Shown here: positions 1 through 6,186 of the stretch, piece after piece
Position numbering within the stretch: position 1 is the first letter of the stretch
Layout: each line of letters starts with the position of its first letter
Assembly (NCBI GenBank): GCA_020446285.1
Contig: JAGREZ010000331.1
Location: 18,463 to 24,709, forward strand
Direction: 5' to 3'
Source: Geminicoccaceae bacterium
GTDB taxonomy: Bacteria; Pseudomonadota; Alphaproteobacteria; Geminicoccales; Geminicoccaceae
Length of the DNA stretch: 6,247 nt
The notes under the pieces: model-generated
What the model was told of the DNA's origin: nothing
The model's database searches: none
Seen by the model: only the letters and a program-made list of their open reading frames with translations
Position numbers and translations under genes: made by a program

Positions 1-251
1 ATCAGGCAGAGCACCGTTGCCGCGAGCGCGATCATGACCGTCTTGGCGAACAGCGAGAGATAGATCGGATCGATGGCCTTGATGTAATTCGCGAAGGTCC
101 AGGTGATCTCGATCTCGACCGGACCATTGCGCTCGCCGAAGCCCAGAACCCAGACCATGGCCAGCGGCACGAGGAAGAACAGTGTCAGCCAAAGAACGGC
201 GGGAAGCACGAACCCCAAGAAGACCAAAGGCTGCTGCCGCCAGCTTTCCAA
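1..251 (-). CDS. ABC transporter permease, spermidine/putrescine (PotB) type, 5' part only
   Basis: Minus-strand reading frame that leaves the window at base 1, so only about 83 N-terminal residues are visible. It reads as an inner-membrane permease subunit. A short polar start is followed by a long hydrophobic first membrane segment (roughly residues 5-32, containing LVFLGFVLPAVLWLTLFFLV), then a periplasmic stretch with EIEITWTFANYIKAIDPIYL, then the start of a second membrane segment (KTVMIALAATVLCL). This pattern is typical of the first permease of polyamine-type importers (PotB family), which work with PotC, an ATPase and a binding protein. Those partners would lie to the left. I chose the TTG at 251 because GAGGGA lies about 7 bases upstream. 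An in-frame GTG at 269 is the alternative and has no clear ribosome site. There is no other in-frame start before the upstream stop. The membrane permease call is firm. The polyamine substrate is inferred from sequence resemblance only. Confidence 0.8.
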   Translation of the reverse strand, partial: MESWRQQPLVFLGFVLPAVLWLTLFFLVPLAMVWVLGFGERNGPVEIEITWTFANYIKAIDPIYLSLFAKTVMIALAATVLCL

Positions 252-283
252 CCGCTCTTTCCCTCGCACATCGTTCGAACACG

Positions 284-312
284 ATCTGAGCGTGTCGTCC
301 TTCGCCTGTCAA
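284..312 (-). promoter_or_regulatory. Candidate sigma-70-type promoter for the ABC permease gene
   Basis: On the minus strand there is a perfect -35 box TTGACA (307-312), a 17-base spacer and a weak -10 TCAGAT (284-289). It lies in the gap between the HNH stop codon and the permease start. Transcription would begin near 277, giving a leader of about 25 bases before the TTG at 251 and leaving room for its GAGGGA site. This suggests the transporter operon has its own promoter. The -10 matches only three of six consensus bases. Confidence 0.35.
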
Positions 313-350
313 TCGGTCGATTGCACGGTGGGGACCGGTGCCGGGCACCT

Positions 351-953
351 TCAGTCCTCGAGCTCGCTGTCCCAGTAGAGGTAATCCCGCCAGCTCTCAT
401 GCAGATAGTTCGGGGGAAAGGCCCGGCCGTTCTGCTGGAGCTGCCAGCTCGTGGGCATTTCCGGGAGAACCATCGGCTGCATGCCGCATTCCTTCGGCAG
501 CCGGCTGCCCTTGCGCAGATTGCAGCGATTGCATGCCGTCACGATGTTCGACCAGGAGGTTCGCCCACCCCGGCTGCGCGGGATGAGATGATCGAAGGTG
601 AGATCGTGCGCCGGATAGCTCGTCCGGCAATACTGGCAGGTGAAGCGGTCGCGCAGGAACAGGTTGAAGCGGGTAAAGGGCGGTCGCCGGCTTTGCGGTA
701 TGTACTCCTTGAGCGCCACGACGCTCGCCAGCCTGAACTGCTGGCCGGGCGAGTGGATCATCCGGTCATAGTGCGAGACCACGTTCACACGATCGAGAAA
801 GATCGCCTTGACCGTTTCCTGCCAGTTCCAGAGCGAGAGCGGAAAATAGCTGAGTGGCTGGTAATCCGCATTCAGAACGAGGGCCGGAAAGGCCGAGAGC
901 GACGCGTCATGACGCTCCGGCCCGTACATCATGCCGCCCGTCTTGCCGGGCAC
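351..953 (-). CDS. HNH endonuclease
   Basis: A 200-residue protein with a C-terminal zinc-stabilised HNH nuclease fold, predicted to be a cytosolic metal-dependent DNA nuclease. The motif is complete: a first cysteine pair TCQYC (C106, C109), the catalytic DHLIPRSRGG (D121, H122), the conserved asparagine in WSNIV (N136), and a second cysteine pair ACNRCN (C141, C144, N145). Residues 22-100 (from FPALVLNADYQPLSYFPLSL to TRFNLFLRDRF) are the N-terminal extension characteristic of a widespread alphaproteobacterial HNH family whose biological role is, to my knowledge, not established. No methyltransferase, toxin/immunity partner or phage terminase gene is adjacent, so a restriction or phage packaging role is not supported here. 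The start is uncertain. GTG 953 has GAAGAG 9 bases upstream. Tandem ATGs at 932 and 929 are alternatives with weaker ribosome sites. The gene follows the nucleoside hydrolase by 171 bases and has a candidate promoter of its own. Confidence 0.92.
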   Translation of the reverse strand: MPGKTGGMMYGPERHDASLSAFPALVLNADYQPLSYFPLSLWNWQETVKAIFLDRVNVVSHYDRMIHSPGQQFRLASVVALKEYIPQSRRPPFTRFNLFLRDRFTCQYCRTSYPAHDLTFDHLIPRSRGGRTSWSNIVTACNRCNLRKGSRLPKECGMQPMVLPEMPTSWQLQQNGRAFPPNYLHESWRDYLYWDSELED

Positions 954-971
954 GGGACCCGGCTCTTCAAG

Positions 972-1005
972 ATCTGGCCTCTCGAGAGAGCGGCCTCTAC
1001 CAGAT
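972..1005 (-). repeat. Inverted repeat in the HNH leader
   Basis: ATCTGG (972-977) pairs with CCAGAT (1000-1005). Between the arms lie the 10-base palindrome CTCTCGAGAG (979-988) and a GGCC/GGCC pair (976-979 and 992-995). As minus-strand RNA it can fold into a compact hairpin just upstream of the HNH start. No T tract follows, so it does not look like an intrinsic terminator. It could be a leader structure or a protein site, or chance in GC-rich DNA. Confidence 0.35.
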
Positions 1006-1024
1006 TTGCGCGTTCCATGGGATG

Positions 1025-1053
1025 AAACTAGACGAGTTCGATGTTGGTTTCAA
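1025..1053 (-). promoter_or_regulatory. Candidate promoter for the HNH gene
   Basis: The minus strand shows TTGAAA (1048-1053, five of six matches to the -35 consensus), a 17-base spacer, and TAGTTT (1025-1030, a poor -10). It lies inside the 171-base gap after the nucleoside hydrolase stop codon. A start near 1018 would give the HNH gene a leader of about 65 bases containing the inverted repeat at 972-1005. The evidence is spacing and partial consensus only. Confidence 0.28.
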
Positions 1054-1124
1054 GACAGCCCGGTCATGACCATCGCATGCGCGTCCGAATGCTCGCGGAT
1101 GTCCCGTCGGCATGACGCCGGAAC

Positions 1125-2081
1125 TCACGGGAAAGCCCGAAGCGAGGCCTCCAGCAGCCCGAAGAAGGCATCCTCGTCCACACCCGAAACGACATGCGCA
1201 TTCGCCGGCACGTCCGTGGATCGCCACCAGTCGACAACGGAACGCCCCATGCAGGACCCGGAATCCGTCTCGATGCCAACATGACAGTCGCGGCCGGAGA
1301 AGATCGAGGCATCGAGCAGCCAGGCGATGACGCAGGGGTCATGCAGCGGTGCGCCATCGCTTCCATACCGTTCGCGGTCGCGGTCGAAACGGTTGTAGAA
1401 TTCGAGCATTCCGTGCGCAGCCTGGGCCTGACGGTTGCCGATGGCGCGCACGGCGTCGAGGCGGTGGTCGGTCACGAGCACCTTGTGGGTCACATCGAGG
1501 CCCATCATCGTGATCGGCAGGCCGAATTCGAAGACGATCCGGGCGGCGTGCGGATCGACGTGGAAATTGAATTCCGCGGCCGGCGTCACATTGCCGAGAT
1601 CCATCGCCCCGCCCATGAGCACGATCTCCTTCGCCCGCGCGAAGGTGACCGGATCCTTGACCATGGCGAGGGCGATGTTGGTGAGCGGTCCCAGCGGACA
1701 GAGCGTGACGCTGCCCTCCGGTTCGGCCGCCAACATGGCGAGAATGGCATCCACGGCGTGCGTCCCGGCAAGCGGCATTTGCGGGTCGGGCAGGCCGGAA
1801 CCGTCGAGACCGGTTTCGCCGTGGACATGTTCGGCCGTCCTTAGCGACCGCAGCAGGGGCCGCCCGCAACCGGCATGGACCGGCACGTCTTCGCGGCCCG
1901 CGAGTTCCACCACCCGCCGGGCGTTCCACTCGGTGAGCCGGAGCGGCACATTGCCGGCGACACAGGTCACGGCGAGAACGTCGATCCGCTGCGGTGCGCC
2001 AAGGGCCATGAGCAGGGCGATCGCATCATCCTGCCCGGGGTCGCAGTCCACGATGATCCGTTTTCTCTGCATTGTTCGCAT
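1125..2081 (-). CDS. Nucleoside hydrolase (inosine/uridine-preferring family)
   Basis: A 318-residue enzyme, full length for the family (usually about 300-330), that splits the N-glycosidic bond of nucleosides to give ribose and a free base. It is a cytosolic salvage enzyme. The calcium-binding N-terminal signature is present: residues 11-21 read VDCDPGQDDAI, with the usual D-T-D-P-G changed to D-C-D-P-G. Other family landmarks are N44 (VAGN), CPLGPLTNIAL (128-138), the substrate-binding EFNFHVDPHAA (170-180), and the C-terminal HDP (H247, D248), whose aspartate completes the metal site. All expected calcium and ribose ligands appear intact, so it should be active. Base preference cannot be read with confidence. 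The ATG at 2081 begins one base after the stop of the upstream OmpA-like gene. A second in-frame ATG at 2072 is possible. The tight junction implies cotranscription and probably translational coupling. Confidence 0.94.
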   Translation of the reverse strand: MRTMQRKRIIVDCDPGQDDAIALLMALGAPQRIDVLAVTCVAGNVPLRLTEWNARRVVELAGREDVPVHAGCGRPLLRSLRTAEHVHGETGLDGSGLPDPQMPLAGTHAVDAILAMLAAEPEGSVTLCPLGPLTNIALAMVKDPVTFARAKEIVLMGGAMDLGNVTPAAEFNFHVDPHAARIVFEFGLPITMMGLDVTHKVLVTDHRLDAVRAIGNRQAQAAHGMLEFYNRFDRDRERYGSDGAPLHDPCVIAWLLDASIFSGRDCHVGIETDSGSCMGRSVVDWWRSTDVPANAHVVSGVDEDAFFGLLEASLRAFP

Positions 2082-2082
2082 T

Positions 2083-3312
2083 TCATCCCGAAGTGAGCTT
2101 GAATTCGATCCGCCGGTTGCGCCGGTAGGCTATCTCGTCGTCGCGCGGATCGAGCGGCTGGAACTCGCCGAAGCCCGTCGCCGCGAGCCGTACCGGATCG
2201 ATACCGGCGCGAACGAGGAATTGCACCACGGAAATGGCCCGTGCGGTCGACAGGTCCCAGTTGGACGAAAAGCTGCTCGAGGCGCCGACGGGCACCCGGT
2301 CCGTATGTCCGTCGACGCGAAGGATCCACGCGAGATCGGCGGGTATGGTGTCCGCCACCTCGCCCAACGTTTCGGCAAGACGGCGCAACTCCACCTCGCC
2401 GCTCGGATCGATCCGCGCCGAACCGGAGGCGAACAGCACCTCCGACTGGAAGACGAACCGGTCACCGACGACACGGAACTCCGGGCGATTGCCGAGCGCC
2501 TCGCGAAGCTTGCCGAAGAATTCCGAACGATAGGCCGAAAGCTCCTCCACCTGGGCCTGCAATGCCTCGTTCAGCCTTGCGCCGAGATCGGAAATGCGGC
2601 CCTGCTGGAAACGAACGGTCTCATCCGACTGTTCCAGAAGGCCGCTGACGGACGCAAGCTGTGCGCTTAACCGTTCGAGCTGGCCGCGAAGACCTGTTAC
2701 TTCCTCCTTCGCCCGGCCGATCGCCGCATCCCGCTCGACGCGCACCCGGTCGAGTTCGCGCCGTTCATCCGCAACCTCGCGGCTCGTCTGCGACAACAGG
2801 GACTCGGTTCCCCGCCGCGCGACCCGCTCCGCCTCGAGCTGCTGTTCGAGCCGGGTGCGCTCGGCCAGTTCGCCCGCAAGACGATCGCTCAGCTCGCCCA
2901 CCTGCCTCTCGAGCCGGGCGATCAGGCCGGTGCGCCTGTCGACCTCGCCGCTGAGCCGGGCCCGTTCGGCATCGACATCGCCAAGCCTGACATCGAGCTC
3001 GGCGGCCCGCTGCCGCGCGGCCTCGACGCTCTCCCCCGTTCCCTCGATGCGTCCCGCTGCCCGATCGATCTGTTCCTCGAGGTAGCGCAGCGCCTCGTCG
3101 CGCCCGGCCGTTGCCACCGACATCGCCTCGACCTGTTCCTGCATGCGCGCGACAAGCGCCTCGATCGCGTCGATGGACCCATCCGTGACGGCTTCACCGT
3201 CACCCTCCTGCGCGATCGCGGGAATACCACCCGATCCGGGCACGAGAGGAGAGACGAATGCGATCCACGAGATTGCCAGCATCGGCAGGGCGGCAGGAAC
3301 ACGAAATGGCAT
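2083..3312 (-). CDS. Secreted coiled-coil protein with C-terminal OmpA/MotB peptidoglycan-binding domain
   Basis: A 409-residue protein. Residues 1-34 look like a signal peptide: a hydrophobic run (about 7-23) and a likely signal peptidase I site after A34 (AIA then Q). Residues about 45-260 are almost entirely heptad-like coiled coil rich in E, R, L, A and Q. Residues about 285-409 are an OmpA-like domain. It has VLFASGSARIDPSG, then VDGHTDRVPV with the diaminopimelate-binding aspartate (D338), DLSTARA with the partner arginine (R358), and the closing RNRRIEFKL. It should bind peptidoglycan from the periplasm and act as a wall anchor or spacer. The C-terminal half closely resembles MotB-like wall proteins common in rhizobia. 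The N terminus lacks the MotB-type membrane helix with its proton-binding aspartate, and no MotA/ExbB partner is adjacent. The start is supported by AGGGAG 7 bases upstream. The gene is coupled to the nucleoside hydrolase that follows. Confidence 0.9.
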   Translation of the reverse strand: MPFRVPAALPMLAISWIAFVSPLVPGSGGIPAIAQEGDGEAVTDGSIDAIEALVARMQEQVEAMSVATAGRDEALRYLEEQIDRAAGRIEGTGESVEAARQRAAELDVRLGDVDAERARLSGEVDRRTGLIARLERQVGELSDRLAGELAERTRLEQQLEAERVARRGTESLLSQTSREVADERRELDRVRVERDAAIGRAKEEVTGLRGQLERLSAQLASVSGLLEQSDETVRFQQGRISDLGARLNEALQAQVEELSAYRSEFFGKLREALGNRPEFRVVGDRFVFQSEVLFASGSARIDPSGEVELRRLAETLGEVADTIPADLAWILRVDGHTDRVPVGASSSFSSNWDLSTARAISVVQFLVRAGIDPVRLAATGFGEFQPLDPRDDEIAYRRNRRIEFKLTSG

Positions 3313-3357
3313 GACAGCGCTCCCTGGCGGACCTTTGCGGTCGAAACCATGCCTTCG

Positions 3358-3386
3358 AGTTTACGAGTCCTTCAGATTCGAACCAA
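3358..3386 (-). promoter_or_regulatory. Candidate promoter for the OmpA-like gene, with two GANTC sites in the spacer
   Basis: On the minus strand there is a -35-like TTGGTT (3381-3386), a 17-base spacer, and a -10-like TAAACT (3358-3363, four of six matches). Transcription would start about 40 bases upstream of the ATG at 3312. Two GANTC sequences lie inside the spacer, at 3365-3369 (GAGTC) and 3375-3379 (GATTC), ten bases apart. In alphaproteobacteria GANTC is methylated by CcrM, and GcrA-controlled promoters carry it in this region. The box matches are modest. The GANTC pair is seen directly. Confidence 0.4.
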
Positions 3387-3453
3387 CCCTTTCCCCGGAG
3401 CGTACCCGCTTGCGTCAGGTCGACAGGTTGAAGAACCGCCGACAGCCGTGCTC

Positions 3454-4518
3454 TTAAACTGCCGATGCAACCGGCGTGAGACCGGCGACCTCGGGTGTTT
3501 CCACCATGACCCGGTTGCGCCCCTTTTCCTTTGCCCGATAGAGCGCATTGTCGGCACGCTCGAAGAAACTGGCGACCGAATCGGCAGCCCTGAAACGGGC
3601 AATGCCGATGGACAGGGTGATAACGCCGAGATCGCGTTCCGAGCGCCGCAGAACGATCCGGCTCGTGCCGATATCCTTGCGGATCCGCTCGGCCAGTGCA
3701 CGGGCGTCCTCGATACGGGTGCCGGGAAGGATGACGGCGAACTCCTCACCGCCATAACGGGCGACGGTGTCGCGGCCCTTGACTGTCGCCTTCAGCTTGC
3801 CTGCCACCAGCCGGAGAACGACATCGCCTACCTGGTGGCCGTGCAGGTCGTTGAACGATTTGAAATGATCGATATCGGCAACGAGCAATACCAGTTCCGA
3901 TCCGCTTTCGGACGCCGCTGCCATCTCCTTGCGGATCACCTCGTCGAACAATTTGCGATTGCCGAGCCCTGTGAGCTGGTCGGCATAGGCGGCGCGGCGC
4001 ATCGAGACGAGATCGTTGCGAAGCGTCTCGATCTCCTGGCTGCTCCTGTCCAGATGTTCGTGCAGGAAGGTCGCCTGATCCTGCATGCGGGCGGTGCGCT
4101 CCTGCAGATCGACGACCAGTTCGAGCAACCGGCCATTGTCCCCACCCTCTCCCATGACCGTCGACGCCGAGTCGAGCGCGTGGCGAAACTCCACGGCGCC
4201 ATCGCTGGTTTCCGAGACACGCTCGCCGATCGCCTCGACAATGCCCTGAATCCGGATCGCCGACTGCGACACCTGCCGCGCGTGATCCTCGGCACCGAAG
4301 AAGCGTTCGTAAACCTCGGCGCAACGCCTCTCGCCGAAATCATCCTCGCTCGCCTCGAGCTGCCTTATCAGCCTGCTCAGCGCCGGGTTCGAACCTGCAA
4401 AATGCGAATACCAGACGATATAGTTCTGCGGCGTCAGGGAAATTTTCCGCTTCCTGAGGTATTCGAAGACAGTCTCCGCAACCTTCAGACTGTGGTCGAA
4501 GTCGAAACTCCAGTGCAT
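3454..4518 (-). CDS. Diguanylate cyclase (GGDEF domain), cytosolic
   Basis: Makes cyclic di-GMP from two GTP. With the start used here it has 354 residues and no membrane segment. Residues about 1-100 (FDFDHSLKVAETVFEYLRKR, LTPQNYIVWYSHFAGSNPAL) match the N-terminal domain of many rhizobial cyclases. A helical, probably coiled-coil, linker follows to about 175. The GGDEF domain runs from DQLTGLGNR (180-188) through VADIDHFKSFND (metal-binding D215) and the active-site GGEEF (256-260) to ADNALYRAKEKGRN. All catalytic residues are present, so it should be active. The product-inhibition I-site, normally RxxD, reads KGRD here (K247, D250), so feedback may be weak or absent. I chose the ATG at 4518, which has GAGAG about 10 bases upstream. 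The longer start at 4578 adds 20 residues but has no ribosome site, and a CtrA-type sequence ends only 4 bases before it. There is no EAL partner domain and no clear input-signal domain. Confidence 0.92.
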   Translation of the reverse strand: MHWSFDFDHSLKVAETVFEYLRKRKISLTPQNYIVWYSHFAGSNPALSRLIRQLEASEDDFGERRCAEVYERFFGAEDHARQVSQSAIRIQGIVEAIGERVSETSDGAVEFRHALDSASTVMGEGGDNGRLLELVVDLQERTARMQDQATFLHEHLDRSSQEIETLRNDLVSMRRAAYADQLTGLGNRKLFDEVIRKEMAAASESGSELVLLVADIDHFKSFNDLHGHQVGDVVLRLVAGKLKATVKGRDTVARYGGEEFAVILPGTRIEDARALAERIRKDIGTSRIVLRRSERDLGVITLSIGIARFRAADSVASFFERADNALYRAKEKGRNRVMVETPEVAGLTPVASAV

Positions 4519-4582
4519 AATACGGTCACTCTCTACAGCCGTGAATTTCTTCGCGTGGTCATGAAACGGTATCACCATGGAA

Positions 4583-4598
4583 TTAACCGCAACTTAAC
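4583..4598. promoter_or_regulatory. Candidate CtrA binding site in the divergent intergenic region
   Basis: TTAACCGCAACTTAAC is an exact match to the CtrA full-site pattern TTAA, seven bases, TTAA, with the frequent trailing C on each half. It lies between the divergent diguanylate cyclase and GDP-mannose genes: 65 bases upstream of the cyclase ATG at 4518 and 89 bases upstream of the ATG at 4688. TTAA is rare in DNA this GC-rich. CtrA is the alphaproteobacterial cell-cycle response regulator. Binding is inferred from the motif only. Confidence 0.55.
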
Positions 4599-4687
4599 AG
4601 CGTGTTGACGGCACGCCGCCAGCGCGGACCCTGCCGACCGGTCTCATCGTCAAGCAATCGCACTCACCCGTTTTCCGAAAGACGTCA

Positions 4688-6121
4688 ATGCGAGACAGTT
4701 CCTCCCTTCGAAATCCGCTCGTGCCGGTCATTCTCGCCGGTGGCTCCGGCACCCGTCTGTGGCCGGTCAGCCGCTCGGCCTTTCCCAAGCACCTGACCGA
4801 ACTCACCGGCACCGGGTCGATGCTGCAGCAGACCGCCCTGCGGCTCCGTTCGCTTGCAGCCCCCGAACGTCTCGTCGTCGTCTCCGCCGCCGGACAGGCG
4901 ACCCTCGTACGTCGCCAGCTCAATGCCCTCGATGCCGCAGCGACCGGTCATATCCAGCTGGAGCCGACACCGCGCAACACTGCTGCAGCCGTGGCACTCG
5001 CCGCATTCGAGGCGCTGTCGGCGTTCGGCGAGGATGCGATCCTGTTCGTCTGTCCCTCGGATCATCTCATCCTCGCGCCTGAACGCCTGTTCGAGGCCGT
5101 CGATGCCGGATTGCCCTTCGCCGCCGCCGGACGGATCATCACCTTCGGCATCACCCCTTCACGGCCCGATACCGGCTTCGGCTACATCGCGGCGGGCGAA
5201 TCCGTCGACGGCGCGCCGGGGGTCCGGGTGGTGAAGCGGTTCGTCGAGAAGCCGCCGCTCGCGGAAGCCGAACGAATGCTGGCCGAAGGCGGCCATTACT
5301 GGAACAGCGGCATGTTCCTCATGGGCGCACGCACGCTCATCGACGAACTCGAAGCGTTCGAGCCGGAAATCGCCTCGCGGGCGGCCACCGCCTACGAGGC
5401 CGGGAAGAAGGCCGCGGGCGAGATCCCGCTCGGGCTCTTTCGGGACATTCCCTCCATGCCCGTCGACAAGGCGGTGATGGAGCGTTCGCAGCGGGTTCTC
5501 GTCGTTCCCTGCGATCCGCGCTGGTCGGACGTGGGTTCGTGGCAGGCACTCTGGGAAATCATGGACAAGGACGATCGCAACAATGTCATTGCCGGCGATG
5601 CCATCATCGAGAACGGCAACAACAATCTGGTCAAGTCCGAGCATCGCCTCGTCGCGCTTGCGGGCGTGAGCGATCTTGCCGTGATCGAGACGGCGGACGC
5701 CATACTGATCGCCGACAAGGCCAACAGCGAAGCGGTCAAGGCCGTGGTTGGCAGACTGGCGAAAGACAACCGCTCGCAGGTGGACGTCCATGCGCGGGAA
5801 ATGCGCCCTTGGGGCAGTTTCGTCGTTCTCCAGCGGGCACCGGGCGTCATGGTCCGCGAGGTGCTGATCGACGACGGCGCGTCACTGGACCTGCAACGGC
5901 ATCCAGGACGAACGGAAAACTGGACGATCGTCGAGGGATGCGCGCGCACCGAACTGGATGGCCGGACGGTCGAGCTCGGACCTGCCGAGAGCATGTCCGT
6001 CGGCCGCAACGTCCCCCACCGCCTTGCCAATGCGGGACATGGCCCGCTCAGACTGATCGAGGTCCAGACCGGCGAGGAACTTGGCGAGATCGGCACGATC
6101 CGGATCGAAACCAGAACCTGA
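4688..6121 (+). CDS. Mannose-1-phosphate guanylyltransferase with C-terminal mannose-6-phosphate isomerase-like cupin
   Basis: A 477-residue protein of the bifunctional ManC/AlgA/XanB/CpsB type (usual length about 460-480). The N-terminal nucleotidyltransferase makes GDP-mannose from mannose-1-phosphate and GTP in the cytosol, for polysaccharide or glycan synthesis. It has the pyrophosphorylase signature GGSGTRLWPVSR (18-29), FPKHL with the conserved lysine (K34), PSDH (123-126), FVEKP (185-189) and WNSGMF (205-210). The C-terminal cupin starts near RPWGSF (373-378). Its metal-binding region is altered: the family usually reads LQMHHHRAEHW, and here it is LQRHPGRTENW (402-412). This keeps H405, R408 and E410 but loses the other histidines. 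VPHRL (H444) remains. The usual ending with a D-YGR-like tail is shortened. The isomerase half may therefore be weak or inactive. The ATG at 4688 has only a weak purine-rich site (GAAAGA) upstream. No other sugar-nucleotide or glycosyltransferase gene is visible beside it. Confidence 0.93.
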   Translation: MRDSSSLRNPLVPVILAGGSGTRLWPVSRSAFPKHLTELTGTGSMLQQTALRLRSLAAPERLVVVSAAGQATLVRRQLNALDAAATGHIQLEPTPRNTAAAVALAAFEALSAFGEDAILFVCPSDHLILAPERLFEAVDAGLPFAAAGRIITFGITPSRPDTGFGYIAAGESVDGAPGVRVVKRFVEKPPLAEAERMLAEGGHYWNSGMFLMGARTLIDELEAFEPEIASRAATAYEAGKKAAGEIPLGLFRDIPSMPVDKAVMERSQRVLVVPCDPRWSDVGSWQALWEIMDKDDRNNVIAGDAIIENGNNNLVKSEHRLVALAGVSDLAVIETADAILIADKANSEAVKAVVGRLAKDNRSQVDVHAREMRPWGSFVVLQRAPGVMVREVLIDDGASLDLQRHPGRTENWTIVEGCARTELDGRTVELGPAESMSVGRNVPHRLANAGHGPLRLIEVQTGEELGEIGTIRIETRT

Positions 6122-6123
6122 CC

Positions 6124-6175
6124 GCCCGGGTGAATGAACGAAGTGAATGCGCCCGAGCAGTAGTTCCTTGTTTTT
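6124..6175 (+). terminator. Weak possible terminator after the GDP-mannose gene
   Basis: Just after the stop codon, bases 6124-6132 can pair with 6150-6158: CGGG with CCCG, extended by a few pairs around one C-A mismatch, leaving a loop of 17 bases. The sequence then becomes T-rich, with TTTTT beginning at 6170. The large loop and the 11-base gap before the T run make it a poor intrinsic terminator. The direct repeat GTGAATG (6130-6136 and 6143-6149) lies in the stem and loop. Confidence 0.2.
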
Positions 6176-6186
6176 GCATCATTTTT

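Noticed and set aside
337..349. A small hairpin, GGTGC-CGG-GCACC, just after the HNH stop codon.
   Set aside because: The stem is only five pairs and no T run follows on the minus strand, so I do not call a terminator.
351..953. The HNH nuclease as part of a defence or toxin system.
   Set aside because: No methyltransferase, immunity protein, integrase or phage gene is adjacent, and this HNH family is widespread in ordinary alphaproteobacterial chromosomes.
321..1025. A 234-codon open frame on the plus strand.
   Set aside because: Antisense to the HNH gene, whose cysteine pairs and DH...N motif are unmistakable. The antisense translation is arginine-rich and featureless.
1435..2670. A 411-codon open frame on the plus strand.
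   Set aside because: It lies opposite the nucleoside hydrolase and the OmpA-like gene, both of which have clear family motifs. Long antisense frames are common in GC-rich genes, and its translation shows no recognisable domain.
3374..3391. GGTTCGAATC on the minus strand, which resembles a tRNA T-loop.
   Set aside because: The flanking stem pairs poorly, and no anticodon arm, D arm or acceptor stem can be built around it.
3349..4608. A 419-codon open frame on the plus strand.
   Set aside because: It covers the diguanylate cyclase gene completely on the other strand and has no recognisable domain. The GGDEF protein explains the coding signal.
4605..4633. TTGACG on the plus strand as a -35 box for the GDP-mannose gene.
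   Set aside because: No -10-like sequence occurs at 16-18 bases downstream; the region is GC-rich. The promoter of this gene could not be located.
5159..6096. Long minus-strand open frames under the GDP-mannose gene.
   Set aside because: They mirror the codon bias of the plus-strand enzyme, and their translations match no family I recognise.
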